Shown here: in pieces, positions 1 through 6,761 of the stretch | Numbering within the stretch: position 1 is the first letter of the stretch | Layout: each line of letters opens with the position of its first letter | NCBI GenBank assembly: GCA_902765885.1 | Contig: CACXBN010000284.1 | Span: 1-14,904 of the forward strand | Origin: an uncultured Ruminococcus sp. | GTDB taxonomy: Bacteria > Bacillota > Clostridia > Oscillospirales > CAG-272 | Reading direction: 5' to 3' | Length of the DNA: 14,904 nt | Program-made: the position numbers and the translations under genes | The notes under the pieces: model-generated | Told to the model about the DNA's origin: nothing | What the model saw: only the letters and a program-made list of their open reading frames with translations | Databases searched by the model: none

Positions 1-700
1 CGCTATTCCCTCTTTTGAGAATGATGATGATAATAAAATACAGACATGAGATGCAGATTGACAGCAGAGTTGCAATGCCTACTCCAAGCAGCTCGTTGCC
101 TCTGTCCATGATGACAAACATGAAGAGCGGGTCGAGCGCAATATTGAGAAGTCCCCCGAATGTTATTCCAAACCCTGCCTTGGCCGATTCTCCCTCGCTT
201 CGGAGAAGATTCGACAGCACATTTGACATGACCGTAGGTACTCCTCCCAGGACTATGACGCAGAAAGCATACTGCCTCGCGTATTCAAAGGTGTTTTCGC
301 TTGCTCCGAGAAGCTTAAGGATAGGTTCCATGAAGGCCAACATGGTGAGTGAAAACAGGGCGCTCATGAATACGGACAGGAGAATACAGAAAGAAGATAC
401 TTTTTTGGCCTCCTTGCTGTTGCCTGCTCCGAGAAGTCTTGATACAAGCGCGCCTCCGCCGACTCCGGTAAGTCCTGCAAGAGAGAGGCATATATTGAAC
501 ACGGGGAGGATAAGAGAGGCTCCTGCAACCATGAACGGATCGTTGACCTTGCCTACATAAAAAGTGTCGGCAAGACTGTATATAAGTATGATGATCTGAC
601 TGAAAACCGTCGGCACGGCCATCATGGCCAGCGATTTCGGCAGACTCATTGTTTCAAAAATGTCTTTTGGTGTATATTCCTTTTTTCTGAACAGAGGCAA
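1..700 (-). CDS. MATE-family multidrug/sodium efflux transporter, N-terminal part (cut by left edge)
   Basis: Integral membrane antiporter that would export drugs or other organic cations using a Na+ or H+ gradient. Reading the minus strand gives an open frame of over 200 codons with no stop before base 1, so the C-terminal half lies outside the window. It shows the typical MATE start: a short charged N-terminus, then SLPKSLAMMAVPTVFSQ, SLADTFYVG, a glycine-rich GVGGGALVSRLLG stretch (the MATE signature before the second cytoplasmic loop), and several hydrophobic helices. The start is uncertain. The frame opens after a TGA at 706-708. TTG at 698-700 would give a KKEYTPKDIFETM-like leader that fits the family, with only a weak GGTG upstream. 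The first ATG is at 647-649 and has no ribosome binding site. It is divergent from the beta-helix gene. The substrate cannot be told. Confidence 0.85.
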   Translation of the reverse strand, partial: MPLFRKKEYTPKDIFETMSLPKSLAMMAVPTVFSQIIILIYSLADTFYVGKVNDPFMVAGASLILPVFNICLSLAGLTGVGGGALVSRLLGAGNSKEAKKVSSFCILLSVFMSALFSLTMLAFMEPILKLLGASENTFEYARQYAFCVIVLGGVPTVMSNVLSNLLRSEGESAKAGFGITFGGLLNIALDPLFMFVIMDRGNELLGVGIATLLSICISCLYFIIIIILKRGNS

Positions 701-739
701 CGGCAGTCACCAGCTTTCTTCTTTGTAAATAACCGTTTC

Positions 740-745
740 ATTATA
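740..745 (-). promoter_or_regulatory. Candidate -10 box for the MATE gene
   Basis: The minus strand reads TATAAT here, about 40 nt upstream of the proposed TTG start. No hexamer near TTGACA lies at 16-18 nt upstream, so this is a weak candidate. It does argue that the out-of-frame ATG at 741 overlaps the -10 box and is not a start. Confidence 0.35.
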
Positions 746-880
746 CACCAACTAATCCGAAAATAGCCATATGCCGTCGCAAATAGAATCAATTATTCTC
801 TGATTTCCTCCTTTTCTGCCGTCCGGAATGTGACCGGGGAGCACGCAGAATTTTCCAAAAAAAGAATGGAAAAGATAATA

Positions 881-910
881 TTTACATTTGTCGTTAAAAT
901 ATGATATAAT
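881..910 (+). promoter_or_regulatory. Sigma-A type promoter for the SLH/beta-helix gene
   Basis: TTTACA at 881-886 (5 of 6 to TTGACA) is followed after 18 nt by TATAAT at 905-910, preceded by TGA, which makes an extended -10. It leaves a leader of about 30 nt before the GGAGG at 936-940 and the ATG at 950. Region 701-949 otherwise holds only AT-rich sequence without a credible gene. Confidence 0.75.
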
Positions 911-949
911 TTTATTTGAAAACAATGCTGATTTTGGAGGAAATCCCAC

Positions 950-3709
950 ATGAAAAAGAGAACTGCATCTTTGATTCTCACTGTCATCATGATTTTTTCA
1001 TGCATACAGGCTGTTTTTTCCGACAGCTCAGATTTCATCAAAAGATATGATTACACAGATGAAATTTTTGGGGACGTGAAGACCGACGACTGGTTTTACG
1101 AGAATGTAAAATCAGTGTACGAATTCGGCCTCATGAACGGCAAAGGTCAGAAAAGATTCGACCCTACAGGCAACGTCACAATAGCAGAGACCCTGACAAT
1201 TGCTGCAAGGATTCATTCAATCTACACGACCGGTAGCGACTCATTTGAAAAGTCCGATCCGTGGTATAAAGCTTATCTTGATTACTGTACAAACCACGGA
1301 ATACTGAAAGAAAACTTTGAAGATCTGAACTCACCTGCCACCAGAGAAGTTTTTGCTTCTATCCTGGTCGCAGCTCTCCCATCCTCCGAACTTCCGGAAA
1401 TAAACAATGTAGCTGACGGAGCAATTCCGGATGTTGACCATGAAGGCAATTCATACGCTGATTCCATCTATACGATGTACCGCGCGGGCATTACCATGGG
1501 TTCTGACTCAAAGGGAACGTTTAACCCGCTGAACAATATACGCAGAAGCGAAGTTGCCGCCATTGCCACAAGAATGATAGAACCCGAGCTCAGACAGAGC
1601 GTTGCTCTGGCATCAATGAAAATATATGTTTCCGCAGACGGCAACGACAAGACAGGGGACGGTTCGAAAGATGCGCCGTACGCAACACTTGAAAGAGCTC
1701 TTGAGAGAGCACGAAAAGTGGACAAAGAAAACGAATCGGGAATTGATATAATCGTTTCCGAAGGAGTTTACCAGCTTTCAGGCACCATAAGGCTGACATC
1801 AGAAGATTCCGGAACCGAGGACTGCTTCCTCAGGATCATCGGTGACGGAAAAGAAAAGACAAAATTCGTGGGCGGCAGCTCATTCTCTTCGTCTGACTTT
1901 ACCAAGGGCGTAGGCAATGTAATGTCATACTTCCCCGAATCGGTTCGTGAAAAGATCGTAATGCTAGATCTGAAGAATTACGGTTACGACCTTGATGAAA
2001 TCAATGAAATGATATCATCAAAAGATTATCTCGGTAATTCCCTTCTCTTTACCAAAGACGGTGAAATCCAGAAACTGGCTGCATATCCCAATGATTCATG
2101 GGTCAATTTCACGGACGGCTGGATGCTCGACCAGTACGGAGAGATCACTGACAAGACCGACAACGACAATGATCCAGAGCATGAAGCTAAGAAATACGTA
2201 ATCAGATACGGAGAAGAACATTTTGACAGAGTAACTTCATGGCACTCCACAGAAGACATACACGTGGCTGCAAGGCTGAATCAGCTGTGGTGCAATGACA
2301 ATACCGTAGTTGAAAGCTTCGATCCCAATGAAGATCTGATGATACTGCCTTACACAGGCGGATACAATCCCGTAAAAGGAGCAGTACTGTACTGGTACAA
2401 TATTCCGGAGGAGCTCGACAATCCCGGAGAGTATTACCTTACAAGAGAAGGCATCCTTTACTACCTGCCCGGCGATGATTTTGAAACCGCAACATTCTCA
2501 GTCCCGTATGCTGACGGAATAATAGACATAGACGGAGCTGACCACATCATTATAGAAAACATGGGATTTGAATCTTCCAAGGATAACGGCATAACCGTTA
2601 ACGCAGACTGGTTCACGCTGAAAAACTGTGAAATATCGGCTATCAACGGTGACAGTGCCGTAGAAGTGACCGGAAGCTTCTTTGACATAAGCGGAAACAC
2701 CATTCACGACTGTTCAAACACAGGAATCATGACCACGGCCGGCGATATAGCAACTTTGAAAGACGGTCAGTCAACTATCTACAACAATGAAGTTTATGAT
2801 TTCGGCCTTATAAACTGGCCTTACACCACAGGCATAGGTGTTTACGGAGTTGGAACCACCGCTTCCCATAATTACGTTCACGACTCAAAGACCAGGGGAA
2901 TCTACTGGCTCGGTGCAAATATCATAATAGAATACAACGAAGTCGGAAACGTGCTCACTGCAGCCGACGACATAGGTGCCGTAAGTACTGACGGCAGGAT
3001 CCAGGCAAACAACATTATAAGATACAACTATATTCACGACATCGGTGCCGTAGGCGCACTTGCGAATATTTCCGCTATTAATCCAGACTATCCGTACTAC
3101 GGATGCGCAGGAATTTACGGCGATTTCGGAGCAAGCTATTTTGAAGCATACGGCAATGTTATAGGCCCGGTTAACGGAAACGGATTCCAGGTGGGCGGAC
3201 GCAATATTTCCATTCATAACAATCTGGTCCTCGGATGCTCAAGATGGTATATTTGTGTAACAAGCATTCAGTATGCCGACTACTTCAAATACGGAAAAGA
3301 CGGCTCAGCGCGCATGAGCTATCCCGATTACATTTATTCACCCGCATGGAAAAAAGCAAATCCTGATCTTGCATACATCATTACAGACATGAGCCAGACA
3401 ATAGCTGACGACCCGAGAGCATGGGGAGCTCCGGTGGGCAATGTTGTCAAGGACAACTGGAATCATTTTGACAAGTTCGGCCGTGCCTTTTCCAACTGGG
3501 GCGTGTCTCCGTATTCCATCGAAGATACGGTATACCAGTTCTCAGGAGACGATATAGATGTAAGCCTCAATGAGCATTCAAACGGCAATGTGTCCACATA
3601 CAACAGCAGAAGAGGAACACTGGACCTGAAATCGGTCATCGAAAACGATGCCGCAGGCTTTGTCGATATGGATTGGGAAAGATTCCAGACAATAGGACTT
3701 GTAGACTGA
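950..3709 (+). CDS. Secreted SLH-domain protein with a right-handed beta-helix (putative polysaccharide-active surface protein)
   Basis: Predicted exported protein held to the cell wall by SLH repeats and carrying a pectate-lyase-like beta-helix. Residues 1-24 are a signal peptide (KKR, hydrophobic core, likely cleavage after AVFS). SLH-like repeats lie at about 40-92, 100-145 (degenerate) and 159-210; the TRAE motif appears as TIAE, ATRE and RRSE. From about residue 223 the sequence opens with IYVSADGNDKTGDGS and APYATLERAL, the usual entry to secreted beta-helix proteins. It continues with repeated coils of the type IIIENMGFESS, ISGNTIHDCSNTGI, ASHNYVHDSKTRGI and IRYNYIHDIG, ending near the C-terminus with NGFQVGGRNISIHNNLV. 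Architecture resembles beta-helix glycoside hydrolases or lyases (GH141 or GH120-like sequences start similarly), but I cannot assign a catalytic family or substrate. ATG has GGAGG 9 nt upstream. It is probably a single-gene unit between its own promoter and a terminator. Confidence 0.85.
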   Translation: MKKRTASLILTVIMIFSCIQAVFSDSSDFIKRYDYTDEIFGDVKTDDWFYENVKSVYEFGLMNGKGQKRFDPTGNVTIAETLTIAARIHSIYTTGSDSFEKSDPWYKAYLDYCTNHGILKENFEDLNSPATREVFASILVAALPSSELPEINNVADGAIPDVDHEGNSYADSIYTMYRAGITMGSDSKGTFNPLNNIRRSEVAAIATRMIEPELRQSVALASMKIYVSADGNDKTGDGSKDAPYATLERALERARKVDKENESGIDIIVSEGVYQLSGTIRLTSEDSGTEDCFLRIIGDGKEKTKFVGGSSFSSSDFTKGVGNVMSYFPESVREKIVMLDLKNYGYDLDEINEMISSKDYLGNSLLFTKDGEIQKLAAYPNDSWVNFTDGWMLDQYGEITDKTDNDNDPEHEAKKYVIRYGEEHFDRVTSWHSTEDIHVAARLNQLWCNDNTVVESFDPNEDLMILPYTGGYNPVKGAVLYWYNIPEELDNPGEYYLTREGILYYLPGDDFETATFSVPYADGIIDIDGADHIIIENMGFESSKDNGITVNADWFTLKNCEISAINGDSAVEVTGSFFDISGNTIHDCSNTGIMTTAGDIATLKDGQSTIYNNEVYDFGLINWPYTTGIGVYGVGTTASHNYVHDSKTRGIYWLGANIIIEYNEVGNVLTAADDIGAVSTDGRIQANNIIRYNYIHDIGAVGALANISAINPDYPYYGCAGIYGDFGASYFEAYGNVIGPVNGNGFQVGGRNISIHNNLVLGCSRWYICVTSIQYADYFKYGKDGSARMSYPDYIYSPAWKKANPDLAYIITDMSQTIADDPRAWGAPVGNVVKDNWNHFDKFGRAFSNWGVSPYSIEDTVYQFSGDDIDVSLNEHSNGNVSTYNSRRGTLDLKSVIENDAAGFVDMDWERFQTIGLVD

Positions 3710-3727
3710 CAAAAAATCTGGTAGTAT

Positions 3728-3755
3728 AAAACAGGGGTTTACCGACCCCTGTTTT
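3728..3755 (+). terminator. Rho-independent terminator after the beta-helix gene
   Basis: A perfect 10-bp stem, AAAACAGGGG (3728-3737) with CCCCTGTTTT (3746-3755), closes an 8-nt loop. The U-run is only TTTT, partly inside the stem, followed by GTCAATTTG. The A-run on the other side means it could work on both strands. It lies 19 nt after the stop of the beta-helix gene. Confidence 0.75.
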
Positions 3756-3780
3756 GTCAATTTGTGAACAGGAGATAACC

Positions 3781-4884
3781 ATGAATTACCGCAAAAACAA
3801 GAGAACCGGAGATCGAATAAGCGAAATAGGACTTGGAAGCTCATGCATTCACGAAGGAGGACTTAGTGAAGGAGTAAAAGTTCTAGAGAAGGCATATGAG
3901 GGCGGAATCAATTATTTTGATCTGGCGGCAGGTGACAGAAAAGCTTTTGATATTTTCGCATCCGGCCTGAGAGGCGTCAGAAAAAACGTTTTCTATCAGA
4001 TCCACTTCGGAGCAGATTATTCCAAAGGCGAATACGGGTGGAGTCTCGACCTTGAGACTGTGAAACGCTCTATCGATATGCAGCTGTCGGTTCTGGGAAC
4101 GGACTACATTGATTACGGGTTTATCCACTGCCAGGACGAACATTCAGACTGGATAACATATCAGAAAAACGGCATACTCGATTACATTCTGGAACTCAAA
4201 AAGCAGGGTGTCGTTCACCACATGGGACTCTCGTCACATACTCCGGCCGTCATAAACGAAATACTTGACACTTCCATGGCCGACATGCTGATGTTTTCGA
4301 TAAATCCTGCATATGACTATCATCATGGCGAATATGCGAACGGGTCGGTGGACGAAAGGGCCGAAATATATGCGAGATGTGAGGCTGAGGGCGTAGGGAT
4401 AACAGTCATGAAACCTTTTTCAGCAGGACAGCTGCTGGACGCAAAATCGTCCCCTTTCGGAAAAGCCCTGACACAGCACCAGTGCATAAAATACGCGCTT
4501 GACAGGCCGGGAGTCATTGCGGTTCTTCCCGGAGCAAAAAACACCCGTGAGGTGGAAGAGCTTCTCAGATATCATTCCAAAACGGAGGAAGAGCTCGACT
4601 ACTCGGTTATAGGCACATTCGCGCCGCCTGACGCGGAAGGAAAGTGTGTGTATTGCAACCACTGCATGCCGTGCCCGGCAGGGCTCGACATTTCACTTAT
4701 CAACAAGTATTATGACCTTGCAAAATCCGGAGACAGGCTCGCAAGGGAACACTATAATTCGCTTGAAACCAAAGCCGGAGACTGTATCGGATGCGGACAT
4801 TGCGACAGCAGATGTCCCTTCGGTGTCATGCAAAGCGAAAGAATGACGGAAATCGCTGACTATTTCGACAATTATTCAGACTAG
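3781..4884 (+). CDS. Aldo/keto reductase-family protein with C-terminal 2x[4Fe-4S] ferredoxin domain
   Basis: Cytoplasmic TIM-barrel protein of the AKR superfamily, fused to a bacterial ferredoxin-like domain; probably an electron-transfer oxidoreductase of unknown substrate. Residues 1-270 carry the barrel: SEIGLGSS, NYFDLAAG (with the AKR Asp at D47), DYIDYGFIHCQD (the AKR His at H116), HHMGLSSH, and GVGITVMKPFSAGQLLDAKSSPFG. The Tyr that normally follows the Asp (DTAxxY) is absent, and the strand that usually carries the catalytic Lys reads FYQIHFG. This suggests chemistry unlike a classic NADPH-dependent AKR. Cysteines C289, C292, C295, C298 and C335, C338, C341, C345 form two [4Fe-4S] motifs. 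The start is ATG at 3781 with GGAG 6 nt upstream; an in-frame TTG at 3754 lies inside the terminator arm and was not chosen. The next gene follows after 21 nt, so the two are likely co-transcribed. Confidence 0.88.
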   Translation: MNYRKNKRTGDRISEIGLGSSCIHEGGLSEGVKVLEKAYEGGINYFDLAAGDRKAFDIFASGLRGVRKNVFYQIHFGADYSKGEYGWSLDLETVKRSIDMQLSVLGTDYIDYGFIHCQDEHSDWITYQKNGILDYILELKKQGVVHHMGLSSHTPAVINEILDTSMADMLMFSINPAYDYHHGEYANGSVDERAEIYARCEAEGVGITVMKPFSAGQLLDAKSSPFGKALTQHQCIKYALDRPGVIAVLPGAKNTREVEELLRYHSKTEEELDYSVIGTFAPPDAEGKCVYCNHCMPCPAGLDISLINKYYDLAKSGDRLAREHYNSLETKAGDCIGCGHCDSRCPFGVMQSERMTEIADYFDNYSD

Positions 4885-4905
4885 ATGCTTCGGAGGGGAT
4901 AAACT

Positions 4906-5337
4906 ATGGATTACAGAAATTATGACGGCATCATATATCTCAGGGCGGACAAAGGCGACGAAATACTCTCATCTATTCTCGATGTATGTAAAAAAGAAAA
5001 TGTACGGTCTGCTTTTTTCTCCGGAATAGGCGGATGCAGCAGCGCGGAAATACAAACATTCATTCCCGAGAAAGGCACTTTCGAAACCGAAAGAATCGAA
5101 GGGATGCTTGAACTCGTGTCTCTCACCGGAAATGTGATTTCATCCGAAGAAGATTACAGTCTCCATGCTCACGGAATCTTCTCGTACAAGTCAGGAAAAA
5201 GTCATAAGGTAACGGGAGGACACATAAAGGCAATTACCGTTTTGTATACCGGGGAAATTGAGATACGTCCTGTTTCAGGCGGATGCATTGGAATGAAAAT
5301 TAATGAAGAGACCGGAACCGCTATGTGGAATTTTTGA
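4906..5337 (+). CDS. PPC/DUF296-domain protein
   Basis: Small cytoplasmic protein made almost entirely of one PPC domain (plants and prokaryotes conserved, DUF296). In plants this domain is attached to AT-hook DNA-binding proteins; here there is no AT-hook, and the bacterial stand-alone proteins have no settled function. Matching features are YLRADKGDEILSSIL at the start, SAFFSGIGGCSSAEI, a MLELVSLTGNV strand, LHAHG (H87, H89) and GGHIKAITVLYTGEIEI (H106). The clustered histidines could bind a metal, which is inference. Length of 143 aa fits a single-domain member. ATG has GGAGGGG 7 nt upstream. It lies 21 nt after the ferredoxin-type reductase and probably shares its transcript. No clear terminator follows; the next element is the promoter of the prfB unit. 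Confidence 0.85.
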   Translation: MDYRNYDGIIYLRADKGDEILSSILDVCKKENVRSAFFSGIGGCSSAEIQTFIPEKGTFETERIEGMLELVSLTGNVISSEEDYSLHAHGIFSYKSGKSHKVTGGHIKAITVLYTGEIEIRPVSGGCIGMKINEETGTAMWNF

Positions 5338-5352
5338 TTTCATACTGCACCA

Positions 5353-5374
5353 ATATTGAAATTTCCCTCAATAT
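5353..5374. repeat. Perfect inverted repeat overlapping the -35 region (possible operator)
   Basis: ATATTGA (5353-5359) and TCAATAT (5368-5374) form a perfect 7+7 inverted repeat with an 8-nt centre. It covers the whole -35 hexamer and most of the spacer of the promoter at 5356-5384, where a repressor would block RNA polymerase. AT-rich composition makes chance occurrence possible. Confidence 0.4.
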
Positions 5375-5384
5375 AATATATAAT
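5356..5384 (+). promoter_or_regulatory. Sigma-A promoter for the prfB-ruvAB operon
   Basis: TTGAAA at 5356-5361 and TATAAT at 5379-5384 are separated by exactly 17 nt, which is near consensus. A second overlapping TATAAT is at 5372-5377. It lies about 30 nt upstream of the small four-cysteine gene. No comparable promoter was seen inside the following unit. Confidence 0.8.
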
Positions 5385-5415
5385 ATTTAAGTTATAACAC
5401 TTTTTTGAGGTGCTC

Positions 5416-5616
5416 ATGGAAGACGATAGAATAGAAAAATATTGCAAATACTGCGAAGAAGCCAAGACGCTGAGCGACCCGGACACTATGCTCTGCCCCT
5501 TCCGTGGCGTTATCTCGGCCTCGTATGTTTGCGGGAAATTCAAATATGACCCTTTAAAAAGAGAGCCGAAAAGACCCAAGGCCAAGATTCCGTCAGAGGA
5601 AGAAATAGAATTTTAA
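5416..5616 (+). CDS. Small four-cysteine protein of unknown function
   Basis: A 66-aa cytoplasmic protein that I cannot assign to a named family. It has four cysteines, C10 and C13 as YCKYC, C27 in MLCPF, and C39 in YVCGKF, which suggests one zinc or iron-sulfur site. This is followed by a conserved-looking basic stretch, KYDPLKREPKRPK, that could contact nucleic acid, and an acidic end, PSEEEIEF. No signal peptide or membrane segment is present. The start is ATG at 5416 with GAGG 5 nt upstream; the in-frame GTG at 5410 overlaps that site and is less likely. It is the first gene behind the operon promoter, 35 nt ahead of prfB, so its expression should track that of RF2. The reading frame, start signal and operon position support a real gene; function is unknown. 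Confidence 0.72.
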   Translation: MEDDRIEKYCKYCEEAKTLSDPDTMLCPFRGVISASYVCGKFKYDPLKREPKRPKAKIPSEEEIEF

Positions 5617-5638
5617 TTAAAAAGCAAGACACTCCAAC

Positions 5639-5643
5639 GGAGG
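5639..5643 (+). promoter_or_regulatory. Ribosome binding site fixing the TTG start of prfB
   Basis: GGAGG lies 8 nt before TTG at 5652. In-frame sequence upstream back to the TAA at 5619 has no other start with a ribosome binding site. Confidence 0.8.
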
Positions 5644-5651
5644 TACCGAAA

Positions 5652-6761
5652 TTGATACTCGCACTAGAAGAAGCAAAATATAAACTGGAGAATTTCCGCA
5701 AGGACATATCCGAACTTGCAAGCGCACTCAGAATAGATGATCTCAGAAAAAAAGCAGCCGAACTGGAAGAATCGACTTCATCGCCTGATTTCTGGGGAGA
5801 CCAGGAGAACTCCAGCAAAGTTCTGAAAGAAATAAAGAGACTTAAAGGCAAAATCAGCGCCTATGAGTCACTTGAATCAAAACTTGAAGACACCATAACA
5901 CTTACAGAACTTGCTATTGAAGAGAATGATGAATCATTTGTACCTGAGGTGGAAGAATCTGTACGTGATATAGAAAAGGAAGAGGAGAAACAGAGAATCG
6001 AAGTTCTTCTGTCAGGGGAATACGACTCCAACAATGCGATCATCTCATTCCATCCCGGTGCAGGCGGAACGGAAGCTCAGGACTGGGCTCAGATGCTTTA
6101 CAGAATGTACACCCGCTGGGGAGAACGTCACGGATATACCGTGAAGCTCCTTGACTGGCTTGACGGTGAAGAAGCAGGACTTAAGTCTGCCACCATCGGA
6201 ATAGAGGGAGAGAATGCATACGGCTATTTAAAAGGCGAGAACGGAGTGCACAGGCTTGTAAGAGTATCCCCGTTTGATGCATCCGGAAGGCGCCATACAT
6301 CATTCGCGTCCGTCGAAGTCATGCCGGAGCTTGATGACGACAACGGCATAGAAATAAAGGAAGAGGATCTTGAAATAACAGCTCACCGATCCTCGGGAGC
6401 AGGCGGACAGCACATAAACAAAACAGACTCCGCTATCAGGATCACTCATATTCCTACTGGAATAGTGGTAGGATGCCAGACAGAAAGAAGCCAGCTGCAG
6501 AACAAAGAAACAGCGATGAAAATGCTTAAAGCCAAGCTTCTGGAGATAAAAGAAAGAGAAAAACTCGATAAAATCGACGATATCAAGGGAATCAAAAACA
6601 AAATAGAGTGGGGTTCCCAGATAAGGTCTTATGTTTTCATGCCCTACACTCTTGCAAAGGACGCAAGAACAGGCTATGAAGACGGTAACATCCAGGCTGT
6701 GATGGACGGAGAAATAGACGGATTCATCAATGCTTATCTCAAAATGAACGCAGCCCAGTGA
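5652..6761 (+). CDS. prfB: Peptide chain release factor 2 (RF2)
   Basis: Recognises UGA and UAA stop codons in the ribosomal A site and triggers release of the finished peptide. The 369-aa frame is full length for RF2. The N-terminal helical domain (about 1-100) ends with SPDFWGD-type sequence. The stop-recognition motif is SPF at 206-208, inside VRVSPFDASGRRHTSF, which marks RF2 rather than RF1. The catalytic GGQ is at 251-253 in SGAGGQHINKTDSA, and the WGSQIRSYV C-terminal signature is present. It starts with TTG, supported by GGAGG. Unlike most bacterial prfB genes, it has no in-frame UGA with a CUUUGA slippery site near codon 25: the frame reads ASALRIDDL there without a break, so the classic autoregulatory +1 frameshift is missing. 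It follows the small four-cysteine gene by 35 nt and overlaps the start of the methyltransferase gene. Confidence 0.97.
   Translation: MILALEEAKYKLENFRKDISELASALRIDDLRKKAAELEESTSSPDFWGDQENSSKVLKEIKRLKGKISAYESLESKLEDTITLTELAIEENDESFVPEVEESVRDIEKEEEKQRIEVLLSGEYDSNNAIISFHPGAGGTEAQDWAQMLYRMYTRWGERHGYTVKLLDWLDGEEAGLKSATIGIEGENAYGYLKGENGVHRLVRVSPFDASGRRHTSFASVEVMPELDDDNGIEIKEEDLEITAHRSSGAGGQHINKTDSAIRITHIPTGIVVGCQTERSQLQNKETAMKMLKAKLLEIKEREKLDKIDDIKGIKNKIEWGSQIRSYVFMPYTLAKDARTGYEDGNIQAVMDGEIDGFINAYLKMNAAQ

Noticed and set aside
15..560. 181-codon open frame on the plus strand
   Set aside because: It is the antisense shadow of the MATE gene, whose minus-strand translation has clear family motifs.
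851..873. TTTTCC / GGAAAA inverted repeat upstream of the -35 at 881
   Set aside because: Only 6 bp in a purine/pyrimidine-rich stretch; no further support as an operator or terminator.
752..1041. Two minus-strand open frames between the MATE and beta-helix genes
   Set aside because: They cross a good plus-strand promoter and the start of the beta-helix gene, lack ribosome binding sites and show no protein-like features.
3699..3730. Possible promoter for the AKR gene (TTGTAG and TATAAA)
   Set aside because: Spacing is 20 nt, and the -10 overlaps the terminator stem, so it is not convincing. The source of AKR transcription stays open.
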